Positions 43,392 through 51,739 of a stretch of 64,000 bases of DNA are shown in pieces; positions within the stretch are counted from its first letter, which is position 1; every line of letters begins with the position of its first letter. A program made the position numbers and the translations under genes. Source of the stretch: Propionicicella superfundia DSM 22317 (lineage in GTDB: Bacteria; Actinomycetota; Actinomycetes; Propionibacteriales; Propionibacteriaceae); NCBI RefSeq assembly GCF_000423465.1, contig NZ_KE384020.1, positions 79,409 to 143,408 on the forward strand. Reading direction: 5' to 3'. Below the pieces are notes generated by a model. That model did no database searches, was not told the DNA's origin, and saw nothing but the letters and a program-made list of their open reading frames with translations.

Positions 43392-46355
43392 GTGAGCAGG
43401 ATGGCGACACTGGCAGGGACGCTGGCGCGCATGGGTTTCATCGATGCGAACCACGCGGCGGTCGTGATCGAGGGCATCCTGGCGGACTTCCGGGGCGAGG
43501 ACTGGCAGTGCTCCGACCTGATCACGCAGATCCTCTCCACCGCCGATCCCGATCTCTGCCTCGGCTCGGCGCAGCGGCTGATCGCGGCCAGGCCGGGGCT
43601 GCTGGACGAGGCGACGGCGGATCCCGGGTTCGCCGGGCGGATCTTCCAGGTTCTCGGGGCGAGCGTCGCCCTCGGACAGCATCTGTACGCCCACCCGGAC
43701 GATGCCGACGTGCTGCGGCCCATCCCCACGAGGACACCCGCCCCGGAGCTGCGCACCGAACTGCTGTCGGCCGTCGGAGCGGATCCGTCATCGCGGACGC
43801 CGGTGGCGAGCGGGACGGGCGACGACCTTCGCCGCGCCTATCGGCGTGCCTTGCTGCGGATCGCGGCGCGGGACGTCACGGCCGCCGACCCCCTGGACGT
43901 GCTGCCGGATGTCTCCGCCGAACTCGCCGACCTGGCCGACGCGACGGTGGAATCGGCGCTGGCGCTCGCCCGGGCCGACGTGCCCGAGTGGCCGACAACC
44001 CGGCTGGGCATCGTGGCCCTCGGCAAGACCGGTGCGCGGGAGCTCAACTATGTCAGCGATGTCGACGTCCTGTACGTGGCCGAGCCGGCTGCGGACGGGA
44101 CGGCGGTGTCCTCCGACGCCGCGATCGCCACCGGGACGAAGCTCGTCGCGGCGCTCAGCCGGATCTGCTCCGCGCACACGGGGGAGGGAACGATCTGGCC
44201 GATCGATGCCGCCCTGCGACCGGAGGGCAAAGCCGGACCCCTCGTCCGCACCATGGCGAGCCACCGGTCCTACTACGAGAAGTGGGCGAAGCCCTGGGAG
44301 TTCCAGGCGATGCTCAAGGCGCGGCCGATGGCCGGTGATCTCGCCCTCGCGCAGGAGTTCTGCGACCTCGTCTCCGTGGGAGTGTGGGCGGTCGGCGAGC
44401 GCGAGCACTTCGTGTCCGATGTGCAGGCGATGCGCAAGCGGGTGATCTCGCTCATCCCCGCGCGGGACCGGACCAGGGAGATCAAACTCGGTGCCGGAGG
44501 CCTGCGCGACGTCGAGTTCACCGTCCAGTTGCTGCAGCTTGTCCACGGTCGCGCCGACCTCCGGCTGCGCAGCCGCGGGACGTTCCCGGCCTTGGAAGCC
44601 CTTATCGCCTACGGGTATGTCGGTCGGGCGGACGGCGCCGAACTCGAACGGGAGTACCGGTTCCAGCGGCTCTTGGAACACCGCCTCCAGTTGTGCAAGC
44701 TGCGGCGCACCCATCTGATGCCGGAGGACCGGCTGGAGGCGCGGCGCCTCGCTCGCAGCGTCGGGCTGCGCGACGGCGAGTCCGTGCAGGACGCGTGGCG
44801 GACGTCCAGCCAGACGGTTCTGCGCCTGCACAGCCGGATGTTCTACTCGCCGCTGCTGGAGGCCGTGTCGCGGATCTCGCGCGACCGCGTGCGCCTGTCG
44901 GCCGACGCTGCCGAGACGTGGCTGACCGCCCTCGGCTACGGCGACGCGAAGGCCGCGCTGCGGCACATCGAGGCGCTGTCGAGCGGCATGTCCCGCAAGG
45001 CCGAGATCCAGCGGCAACTGCTGCCCGCGATGCTGGGCTGGTTCGCCGAGGCGCCCAACCCGGACAACGGGCTGCTGGCGTTCCGGCAGGTCTCGGAGGC
45101 TCTCGGGGACACGCACTGGTACCTGCGCGCGCTGCGCGACGAGGGGGCGATGGCGGAGCGGCTGGCGCACATCCTCTCGGCGAGCCGGTACGCCGTGGAT
45201 CTCCTGCTGCGGGCGCCGCAGAACGTGGCGCTGCTGTCGGATCCGAGCGGTCTCGAACCCCGCGCGACCGAGGACGTCCGCGCCGAGATGACCGTGTCCG
45301 CCCGACGCCACGATTCCGCCGATCTGGCCATCGAGGTGGTGCGGGCCGTCCGGCGACAGGAACTGCTGCGGCTGGCCATGGGCGACCTGCTCGACGAGGC
45401 GGTGAGCCTGGACTCCCTCGGCGAGGGGCTGAGCTCGGTGGCGAGCGCCACCATCGACGCGGCGCTGGAGATCGCGGCTCGCGACGTCCCCGGTGCTCCC
45501 GAGATCGGCGTGATCGCGGTGGGCCGCTGGGGCGGCAACGAGATGTCCTACGCGTCCGATTCCGATGCGATGTTCGTCATCGACGACTCCGACGATCCCG
45601 AGGACGTGCGGCGTGCCATCGATGTCGTTGGCCGGCTGCGGACGCTGCTGTCCCAGCCGGGGCGCGATCCGTCCTTCGTGATCGACGCGGATCTGCGTCC
45701 CGAGGGCAAGGGCGGGCCGATGGTGCGGACGATCGGTTCGTACGCGAAGTACTACGAACGATGGGCTTCGACGTGGGAGGCGCAGGCGATGCTGCGGGCG
45801 CGGCCCGGAGCGGGCTCGCGGCGGCTGGGGGAGCGGCTGGTCGCCGTGCTCGACCCCGTGCGGTACCCGAAGGGAGGTCTCACGGACAAACAGGTCACCG
45901 AGATCCGCCGGCTCAAGGCGCGGATGGAGGTGGAGCGGATGCCGCGCGGGACCGACCCGGCCAAGCACACCAAGCTCGGCCCCGGCGGGCTGTCCGACGT
46001 CGAGTGGGTCGTCCAGTTGCTGCAGTTGCAGCACGGGTGCGAACTCCCCGGCCTGCGGGACACGTCGACGCTGGGCGCGCTGCGTGAGGCGCAGGAAGCC
46101 GGCCTCGTGACGACCGGAGACGCGCAGGCGCTGCGGGGCGCGTGGCGACTGGCGAGCCGCCTCCGGAACGCGATCATGCTCGTCCGGGCCCGTCCCGGCG
46201 ACGTCATCCCCACCGACCCGCGCGAACTCGCTGCGATCGCCGAACTGCTCGGCTACGGCCGCGGGCACGCCTCGGCCCTCATCGAGGACTACCTGCGCCG
46301 GAGCCGGCTGGCGCGCTCGGTCGCGCTGCGCCTGTTCTGGGGCGAGGAGGGCTGA
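43392..46355 (+). CDS. glnE: Glutamine synthetase adenylyltransferase/deadenylase
   Basis: A protein of about 987 residues with two nucleotidyltransferase halves. The first has ELNYVSDVDVLYVAEPA near residue 220 and the second NEMSYASDSDAMFVIDDS near 720. Repeated segments LRPEGKAGPLVRTMASH and LRPEGKGGPMVRTIGSY, and LGAGGLRDVEFTVQLLQLVHG versus LGPGGLSDVEWVVQLLQLQHG (read in pieces), show the internal duplication. It modifies the adenylylation Tyr of GlnA1. GTG at 43392 is chosen because TACCAT lies 7 nt upstream; ATG at 43374 or 43401 is possible. Confidence 0.93.
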   Translation: MSRMATLAGTLARMGFIDANHAAVVIEGILADFRGEDWQCSDLITQILSTADPDLCLGSAQRLIAARPGLLDEATADPGFAGRIFQVLGASVALGQHLYAHPDDADVLRPIPTRTPAPELRTELLSAVGADPSSRTPVASGTGDDLRRAYRRALLRIAARDVTAADPLDVLPDVSAELADLADATVESALALARADVPEWPTTRLGIVALGKTGARELNYVSDVDVLYVAEPAADGTAVSSDAAIATGTKLVAALSRICSAHTGEGTIWPIDAALRPEGKAGPLVRTMASHRSYYEKWAKPWEFQAMLKARPMAGDLALAQEFCDLVSVGVWAVGEREHFVSDVQAMRKRVISLIPARDRTREIKLGAGGLRDVEFTVQLLQLVHGRADLRLRSRGTFPALEALIAYGYVGRADGAELEREYRFQRLLEHRLQLCKLRRTHLMPEDRLEARRLARSVGLRDGESVQDAWRTSSQTVLRLHSRMFYSPLLEAVSRISRDRVRLSADAAETWLTALGYGDAKAALRHIEALSSGMSRKAEIQRQLLPAMLGWFAEAPNPDNGLLAFRQVSEALGDTHWYLRALRDEGAMAERLAHILSASRYAVDLLLRAPQNVALLSDPSGLEPRATEDVRAEMTVSARRHDSADLAIEVVRAVRRQELLRLAMGDLLDEAVSLDSLGEGLSSVASATIDAALEIAARDVPGAPEIGVIAVGRWGGNEMSYASDSDAMFVIDDSDDPEDVRRAIDVVGRLRTLLSQPGRDPSFVIDADLRPEGKGGPMVRTIGSYAKYYERWASTWEAQAMLRARPGAGSRRLGERLVAVLDPVRYPKGGLTDKQVTEIRRLKARMEVERMPRGTDPAKHTKLGPGGLSDVEWVVQLLQLQHGCELPGLRDTSTLGALREAQEAGLVTTGDAQALRGAWRLASRLRNAIMLVRARPGDVIPTDPRELAAIAELLGYGRGHASALIEDYLRRSRLARSVALRLFWGEEG

Positions 46356-46541
46356 GGCCGGCGGGAGGCCGCATGGGAGCGTGTCCCGTGGGCGGATGGA
46401 CCGCGCCGTCGTCCGTCCGCTGCACGGTGGACCGGTTGCAGTACCTCCGCCTGTCAACGGGGTGTCTGTGGAGTAATGTCGGGACGGTATGAGCCGGTGC
46501 CGCGCGGTCGCGCGCACCACCCACATTGCGGGAGGGAAACG

Positions 46542-46985
46542 ATGAAGATTGCCTTCGGGTGCGATCCGAATGCCACGGAGCTCAAGCAGGCGCTGATCGC
46601 CAAGGCCGAGAGCCTGGGGCACGAGACCGTCGACTACGGGTCGGATGATCCGGTGTACGCCAACGTCGCCATCGACGTCGCCACGGCCGTGGCCGCGGGG
46701 GAGGCCGACCGGGGCGTCGTCGTCTGCGGAACCGGCATCGGCGTGTCCATCTCCGCCAACAAGGTCAAGGGCGCCTACTGCGCGTTGCTCGGGGATGCCT
46801 ACCAGGCCCAGCGCGCGACGCTGTCCAACAACGCCAACATGATTGCCATGGGCCAGCAGACCCACGGCATCAAGACGGCCGAGGTGCTGCTCGAGATCTA
46901 CCTCGCCAACACCTACGACCCGGCCAGCCGGAGCGCCCCGAAGCTGGCCCGCATCTACGAGTACGAGGGTGCCGAGGAAGCCTGA
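46542..46985 (+). CDS. rpiB: RpiB/LacAB-family sugar-phosphate isomerase
   Basis: A 147-residue isomerase. MKIAFGCDPNATELKQALIA opens the Rossmann-like fold, and GVVVCGTGIGVSISANKVKG carries the active-site Cys and anion hole. RATLSNNANMIAMGQQT follows. Ribose-5-phosphate isomerase B is the best guess, but related enzymes act on erythrulose-4-phosphate or allose-6-phosphate. GGGAGGG lies shortly before the ATG. It is 186 bp downstream of glnE and has its own leader; nothing else is seen in the 139-bp gap that follows. Confidence 0.85.
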   Translation: MKIAFGCDPNATELKQALIAKAESLGHETVDYGSDDPVYANVAIDVATAVAAGEADRGVVVCGTGIGVSISANKVKGAYCALLGDAYQAQRATLSNNANMIAMGQQTHGIKTAEVLLEIYLANTYDPASRSAPKLARIYEYEGAEEA

Positions 46986-47124
46986 GCCCTCGTCCCTGGT
47001 CTGCATCGCGGCTCCCGTCACACTGGCGGGGGCCGCGGTGTGTCCGGGGCCGGTTCGTGGAGGGCGTCCGGGCCCGCGGGCGGTCACCGTTCGCGGACGG
47101 GGAGGGTGTCGTCCGCGTGGCTGG

Positions 47125-47658
47125 TCAGCGTGCGGGTCTTCGTGCGTTCCAGGCCGCGCGCACCTGCCGGTCGGCAGCCGTCAGGTCGGCGCTCACGCGC
47201 CCGTCGACGCCGGCCGGGAAGTAGCGGCGCCGGCGCCGCTCCAGAGTCAGCACGTACCACCACGGCGGCGTCATGTTGGACTTCGACCGGTTGTGGCCCC
47301 GGCAGAGCGCCTGGCCGTTGCCCACGACGGTCGGTCCGCCCTTCGACCACGGGTAGACATGATCGGCCTCCTGCGCGTCGTCGGGGCACCGGCCCCACGC
47401 AAGGAACACCGACCCCTCGCACCGGTTTCCCGCCCGCGCCATCACGTCCCGCCGCGCCTGGCCTTTGAACCTGCGCCACTCGTCACGTCGGGTGAGGATC
47501 CCGGGGCCGCGGCCGGGCAGCGGCGTCCGTGCGACGACGAGGAAGACCACGATCCCGACGAACCACGGAAGAACGGGTTCGAATGCGCTCAGGAGTCCCG
47601 CGCTCAGCAGCCCCCCGAACAGCGCCTCCCAGGTCCGGAGCATCCCCTCCCAATCCAT
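47125..47658 (-). CDS. HNH endonuclease with N-terminal membrane segment
   Basis: A 177-residue protein. Residues about 22-45 are hydrophobic (LSAFEPVLPWFVGIVVFLVV), so the protein is likely membrane-anchored. The HNH domain follows: CEGSVFLAWGRCP with two zinc-binding cysteines, EADHVYPWSKGG with the catalytic His, and NGQALCRGHNRSKSN with the Asn and final His. The basic C-terminus RRRRRYFPAG could bind DNA. Target and role are unknown. It is divergent from the thioesterase gene. Confidence 0.82.
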   Translation of the reverse strand: MDWEGMLRTWEALFGGLLSAGLLSAFEPVLPWFVGIVVFLVVARTPLPGRGPGILTRRDEWRRFKGQARRDVMARAGNRCEGSVFLAWGRCPDDAQEADHVYPWSKGGPTVVGNGQALCRGHNRSKSNMTPPWWYVLTLERRRRRYFPAGVDGRVSADLTAADRQVRAAWNARRPAR

Positions 47659-47812
47659 GGGGTCAACGTATTGGCGCCCGCTGCGGTTGCGCGGCGCTTC
47701 CGCCGACCCGGGTTGTCCCCTCTTCGCAGGCGGCCGACGCCGTCCGTGCCGGGGCGCCGGCAGGTGCGGGCTTCTTGACGGCGCACTGTGGGGGCAGGAA
47801 TCCTTGGCGCGC

Positions 47813-48232
47813 ATGGAGATCGTCCCCGTCACGGCATCGCATCTGGTGATGTCCGGTGACCTGAATCACCACGGCACTCTGTTCGCCGGTCAATGCGCGC
47901 TCTGGTTCGTGGAGGCGGGCCTGATGGCCGCGTCGCGACTCGTCCCGGCCCGCAACGTCGTGTGCGTGAACGTGCACGGATTCACGTTCACCCGGCCGGT
48001 GGCGCTGGGTGAAATGGTCGTGTTCGCGGCCAAAGTGGTGCTCACGGGCCGCTCCAGCATGATCGCGCACATCGCCGCGACCGCCGGTGGCGGGGGGCAG
48101 GTCGTGTCGGGGTTCGTGACGTTCGTCAACGTCGACGAGGAGGGCCGGCCGGCGCCGCACGGCGCCGTCGTCGAGGCGACCACCCCGGTCGACGTGGCGC
48201 TGCGCGATCGGGCCGCGGCGCTGCGACGCTGA
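47813..48232 (+). CDS. Acyl-CoA thioesterase, hotdog fold
   Basis: A 139-residue single-hotdog protein of the YciA/BACH class. The opening LNHHGTLFAGQCALWFVEAG holds the N-H-x-G-T-L-F-G-like motif with the acidic general base, and VNVHGFTFTRPVALGEMV the second strand. Such enzymes hydrolyse acyl-CoAs, the specificity being unclear here. ATG at 47813 gives a normal length; the longer frame upstream is unsupported. Confidence 0.85.
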   Translation: MEIVPVTASHLVMSGDLNHHGTLFAGQCALWFVEAGLMAASRLVPARNVVCVNVHGFTFTRPVALGEMVVFAAKVVLTGRSSMIAHIAATAGGGGQVVSGFVTFVNVDEEGRPAPHGAVVEATTPVDVALRDRAAALRR

Positions 48233-48318
48233 CGGGGTGCGGGTCGGCGCTGCGCGTGCTCGCGAACCGACCGGGACGCCGGGCCTCACGCGGGCGCCAT
48301 CGCGCCCATGGACAAAGA

Positions 48319-48358
48319 GTGGCCCCCGGCACCGCGTCTCCGCAGTGCCGGGGGCCAC
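48319..48358. terminator. Hairpin terminator downstream of glnA1
   Basis: A perfect 14-bp stem, GTGGCCCCCGGCAC (48319-48332) with its complement at 48345-48358, encloses a 12-nt loop 18 bp past the glnA1 stop; CTTTGTC follows on the minus strand. It may also serve the convergent thioesterase gene. Confidence 0.8.
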
Positions 48359-48375
48359 GTCCGCCCACGACAGGC

Positions 48376-49806
48376 TCACATGTCGTAGTACATCTCGAAC
48401 TCGTGCGGGTGGGGACGGAGCCGGATGGCGTCGATGTCGGCGCGCTTCATCTCGATCCACGTCTCGATCAGGTCGGCGGTGAAGACGTCGCCCACGAGGA
48501 GGAAGTCATGGTCGGCTTCCAGCGCCTTGAGGACCGCGTCGAGCGAATCCGGGACGGTCGGCACCAGAGCGTGCTCCTCCGGCGGGAGCTCGTACAGGTC
48601 CTTGTCGACGGGCGCGGGCGGCTCGATCTTGTTCTGGATGCCGTCGAGGCCGGCCAGCAGCATGGCGGGGAACGCCAGGTAGGGGTTGGCCGACGGGTCG
48701 GGGCAGCGGAACTCGAGGCGCTTGGCCTTCGGGTTCGAGCCGGTGATCGGGATCCGGACCGACGCCGAACGGTTGCGGCTGGAGTACACCAGGTTGACCG
48801 GCGCCTCGAAGCCCGGCACCAGCCGGTGGTAGCTGTTCACGGTCGGGTTGGTGAACGCCAGCACGGCCGGCGCGTGGTGCAGCAGGCCGCCGATGTACCA
48901 GCGGGCCAGATCGGACAGCCCCGCGTAGCCGGCCTCGTCGTAGAACAGCGGCGCGCCGTCCTTCCAGATGGACTGGTGCACGTGCATGCCCGAACCGTTG
49001 TCGCCGAAGATCGGCTTCGGCATGAAGGTGGCGGTCTTGCCCGCCTCCCAGGCCGTGTTCTTGATGATGTACTTGTACTTCATCAGGTTGTCGCCGGCGT
49101 TGAGCAGCGAGGAGAACTTGGTTGCGATCTCGCTCTGGCCGGCCGTGCCGACCTCGTGGTGGGCGCGCTCGATGGACAGGCCCGATTCGATGAGGTTGCG
49201 CACCATGTCGTCGCGCAGGTCGGCGAAGTGGTCGACCGGGGGCACCGGGAAGTAGCCCCCCTTGTACTTGACCTTGTAGCCGCGGTTGCCGCGACCGTCG
49301 GTGTCGGTCTCGGCGCCGGTGTTCCAGGCGCCGGCCTCGGAGTCGATGTAGTAGAACCCGGCGTTCTGCTTGGTCTCGTACCGCACCGAGTCGAACACGT
49401 AGAACTCGGCCTCGGGGCCCATGTAGGCGGTGTCGCCGATGCCCGTGGAGGCCAGGTAGTTCTCGGCCTTGCGCGCGATGTTGCGCGGATCGCGGCTGTA
49501 CGGCTCCTTGGTCAGCGGATCGTGGACGAAGAAGTTGAGGACCAGGGTCTTCGCCTTGCGGAACGGGTCGAGGAACGCCGTGGTGGCGTCGGGGAGCAGG
49601 GACATGTCGGACTCGTGGATCTTCTGGAACCCGCGGATCGACGAGCCGTCGAACGAGAGTCCCTCCTCGAAGACCTCAGGGCCGAAGAAGTTGGCCGGGA
49701 CCGTGAAGTGCTGCATCACTCCAGGCAGGTCACAGAACCGGACGTCGATCGTCTCGACATCCTCATCCTTGATGAAGGCCAACAGGTCGTCGGCGCCTTT
49801 GAACAT
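48376..49806 (-). CDS. glnA: Type I glutamine synthetase, GlnA1 type
   Basis: A 476-residue dodecameric-type glutamine synthetase. [38 protein letters not shown] and the ATP-binding [19 protein letters not shown] are present. [11 protein letters not shown] near residue 405 contains the Tyr adenylylated by GlnE. GGAGG precedes the ATG (GGAGGAAACATG). TAGGGT at 49842-49837 is a plausible -10, and a four-half-site GlnR-like operator lies just upstream of it. This is probably the main, adenylylation-controlled ammonia-assimilating enzyme. Confidence 0.95.
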   Translation of the reverse strand: MFKGADDLLAFIKDEDVETIDVRFCDLPGVMQHFTVPANFFGPEVFEEGLSFDGSSIRGFQKIHESDMSLLPDATTAFLDPFRKAKTLVLNFFVHDPLTKEPYSRDPRNIARKAENYLASTGIGDTAYMGPEAEFYVFDSVRYETKQNAGFYYIDSEAGAWNTGAETDTDGRGNRGYKVKYKGGYFPVPPVDHFADLRDDMVRNLIESGLSIERAHHEVGTAGQSEIATKFSSLLNAGDNLMKYKYIIKNTAWEAGKTATFMPKPIFGDNGSGMHVHQSIWKDGAPLFYDEAGYAGLSDLARWYIGGLLHHAPAVLAFTNPTVNSYHRLVPGFEAPVNLVYSSRNRSASVRIPITGSNPKAKRLEFRCPDPSANPYLAFPAMLLAGLDGIQNKIEPPAPVDKDLYELPPEEHALVPTVPDSLDAVLKALEADHDFLLVGDVFTADLIETWIEMKRADIDAIRLRPHPHEFEMYYDM

Positions 49807-49852
49807 GTTTCCTCCATGTGCTTGGTGGTCGTAGAAACCCTAGGCACGCCGC

Positions 49853-49890
49853 GTTTCCCATCAGTTGCCGGTTTGTTGCGGGCGTGTTAC
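49853..49890 (-). promoter_or_regulatory. GlnR-like operator upstream of glnA1
   Basis: On the minus strand four pentamers, GTAAC, GCAAC, GCAAC and GAAAC, are spaced by exactly 6 nt each (plus-strand starts 49886, 49875, 49864, 49853). This matches the GlnR arrangement GTnAC-n6-GaAAC-n6-GTnAC-n6-GAAAC in all spacings. It ends about 11 bp upstream of the proposed -10, an activator-like position. Confidence 0.7.
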
Positions 49891-49914
49891 AGCGCCGTCG
49901 TCTACGGTGGGGCC

Positions 49915-50334
49915 GTGAACGACGGACCCACCTTTGCGGGGGCGAGACTCGGCCTGCCCGAAAAGGGCTCCGGCTCGCTGGCCACCTGGCACGCGCGCAT
50001 CGCCGCGCTGGTCATCGACTGGGCGGCGTCCATGATCGTGGCGTCTGCGGTCTTCGGCCCACAGGTGCTCGTCGGACACGACTGGCGCACCTGGATGGTC
50101 ATGGCGGTCTTCTTCGTGGAGTCGACGGTCCTCGGAGCGGTGGTCGGCGGTTCGTTCGGCAAGGTCCTGGCCCGGATCGCGGTGGTGCGCCTCGACGGCG
50201 GCCGCATCGGGTGGGCTCGGGCGGCGTCCCGGGCACTGATGCTGTGCCTGGTGATCCCGGCGGTGGTCGTCGGTGCCGATCGGCGCGCGCTCACCGACGT
50301 CCTGCTCGGCACGGTTGTCGTCAGTCGACGCTGA
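49915..50334 (+). CDS. RDD-family membrane protein
   Basis: A 139-residue protein with the RDD-type pattern: WHARIAALVIDWAASMIVAS, with Arg and Asp in the first helix, and further hydrophobic segments at about 52-80 and 105-125. KVLARIAVVRLDGG separates them. RDD proteins are small membrane proteins of uncertain function, some implicated in cation transport. GTG at 49915 lies 6 nt after TACGGT (49903-49908). It is divergent from glnA1 across the GlnR-like operator. Confidence 0.8.
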   Translation: MNDGPTFAGARLGLPEKGSGSLATWHARIAALVIDWAASMIVASAVFGPQVLVGHDWRTWMVMAVFFVESTVLGAVVGGSFGKVLARIAVVRLDGGRIGWARAASRALMLCLVIPAVVVGADRRALTDVLLGTVVVSRR

Positions 50335-50341
50335 CGCGGGT

Positions 50342-50404
50342 CGGCGAACGCTCGCAAACCCCCGGAATCTGGCCGATTTCCGGCGGATTCCGAGCGCTCG
50401 GCGG
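50342..50404. repeat. Palindromic intergenic repeat, copy B (diverged)
   Basis: CGGCGAACGCTCG at 50342-50354 and CGAGCGCTCGGCG at 50391-50403 form an imperfect outer inverted repeat around inner GGAATC/GATTCC arms. The length and layout match copies A (16762-16825) and C (53537-53598). Confidence 0.65.
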
Positions 50405-50439
50405 GTGTGGCCCCGACCAGTCCGAGTAGGGTCGTCGTC

Positions 50440-51120
50440 ATGATCCCGCTCGCCGGCGACGATCGCCCCCTCCCGGTGGAGGTCGCCGATCCGGTGACGC
50501 TACGCCGGTTCTCGATCAAGCCCCACCATCTCGACGCTTACCTCGAACTCCTTCCCCGACATGTGGACGTCCGTGCGCGGGCGGGGTGGACGACGCATCG
50601 TCTGCTGCTGGAGACGCAAGCCGAGCCGAAGCTGACCTGGGTCGCCTCCCATCCCACGCCGGTGCTCGGCGACCGGGCCGTGAGAGCCGATCCCGCCACC
50701 TCCGACCTCGACGCGCTCACGGCTCCGCACGTGTTCCGCAACGAGGTCGTGCGTCCGGTGCGGGTCGAGCGCCTGACCCACGCGACGCCGGAGTCCGTCC
50801 GTGGCCGCATCGCCATCCTGCGCCGCTATGCGATCACGAACGAATGGGGCGGCTTCCTGGACATCTGGCGGCGGATCGCCGACGTCCGCGATGCCTACGG
50901 TTTCCGATGCCTGTTCGCGGTCGCCGACGAGCCGAAGGACATGTTCACCTGGTCCTTCGACTTCGCCGGCGACTTCGCCGACTTCCCGGCCGCGCAGCGG
51001 GAGTACTACCACGACCCCGCCCGAATCGCGCTCCGCGGAGTCTTCGACTACATGGCGGACTACGCGATCACGCCGGCCGAGCAGCTCGACACCACGGGCC
51101 GCCGCTTCGCCGCGTGCTGA
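50440..51120 (+). CDS. Protein of unknown function with two barrel-like halves
   Basis: A 226-residue protein. Two segments, one at about 24-75 (FSIKPHHLDAYLELLPRHVD, then THRLLLETQAEPKLTWVAS) and one at about 125-175 (LRRYAITNEWGGFLDIWRRI, then RCLFAVADEPKDMFTWSFDF), have the same plan of long helix, hydrophobic strand and W-x-S/F. This resembles a tandem dimeric alpha/beta-barrel (NIPSNAP-like) arrangement. I recognise no named family. ATG at 50440 lies 7 nt after TAGGGT (50427-50432), a strong leaderless start. Confidence 0.7.
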   Translation: MIPLAGDDRPLPVEVADPVTLRRFSIKPHHLDAYLELLPRHVDVRARAGWTTHRLLLETQAEPKLTWVASHPTPVLGDRAVRADPATSDLDALTAPHVFRNEVVRPVRVERLTHATPESVRGRIAILRRYAITNEWGGFLDIWRRIADVRDAYGFRCLFAVADEPKDMFTWSFDFAGDFADFPAAQREYYHDPARIALRGVFDYMADYAITPAEQLDTTGRRFAAC

Positions 51121-51141
51121 GACCGCGGGCGTCCGGCGGGG

Positions 51142-51654
51142 CTATCGGGGTTCGCCGCGCGGAGGGCCGGGCTCCCCGAGAGGTCGCTGCATCCACATGA
51201 CGTCGTGCCACGAGCCGTCCTTCCAGCCGATGCCGCGGAACGTGCCGACCGGCGTGAAGCCCATCGCGGTGTGCAGGCCCACGCTCGCGGGATTCGGGAC
51301 GGCGATGCACGCCGTCGCCATGCGGTAGCCGCGGCGGGCGAGCCGCGACAGGAGCTCCGTGTACAAGGCGCGGCCGAGCCCGCGCCCCCTGGCCGTGGCA
51401 TCGAGGTAGATGCTGACCTCTGCCGCCCACCGGTAGGCGGCTCGGGCCGCATGCCTGCCCGCGTACCCGTACCCGAGCACCCGGTCGTCCTCGGTCGCGA
51501 CGACCCACTCGATCGCCCGGCGCATCCGCCCGGCGAGTTCGGGGGGTTCCGGAGCCTCGACCTCGAACGAGACGACGGTGTCGGTGACGTACGGCGCATA
51601 GATGGCGGCGCAGGCGGCGGCGTCGGCGCCGGGGTCGGCGGTGCGAATCTGCAT
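51142..51654 (-). CDS. GNAT N-acetyltransferase, phosphinothricin-acetyltransferase-like
   Basis: A 170-residue GNAT. CAAIYAPYVTDTVVSFEVEAPE is the N-terminal motif of the Pat/Bar-like group, VSIYLDATARGRGLGRALYTEL holds the acetyl-CoA-binding R-G-x-G-x-G/A loop (read in pieces), and LHTAMGFTPVGTFRGIGWK follows. Members acetylate methionine sulfone/sulfoximine-type or other small amines; the substrate here is not known. It is convergent with the unknown gene before it. Confidence 0.85.
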   Translation of the reverse strand: MQIRTADPGADAAACAAIYAPYVTDTVVSFEVEAPEPPELAGRMRRAIEWVVATEDDRVLGYGYAGRHAARAAYRWAAEVSIYLDATARGRGLGRALYTELLSRLARRGYRMATACIAVPNPASVGLHTAMGFTPVGTFRGIGWKDGSWHDVMWMQRPLGEPGPPRGEPR

Positions 51655-51739
51655 GATGGCATTGTCCCGCCGCCGACGGCTCGGGCCGGACGCGTGGCCA
51701 CGTCGCGCACGCGGTGCAGGGCGCCCCTAAGCTGTGACG

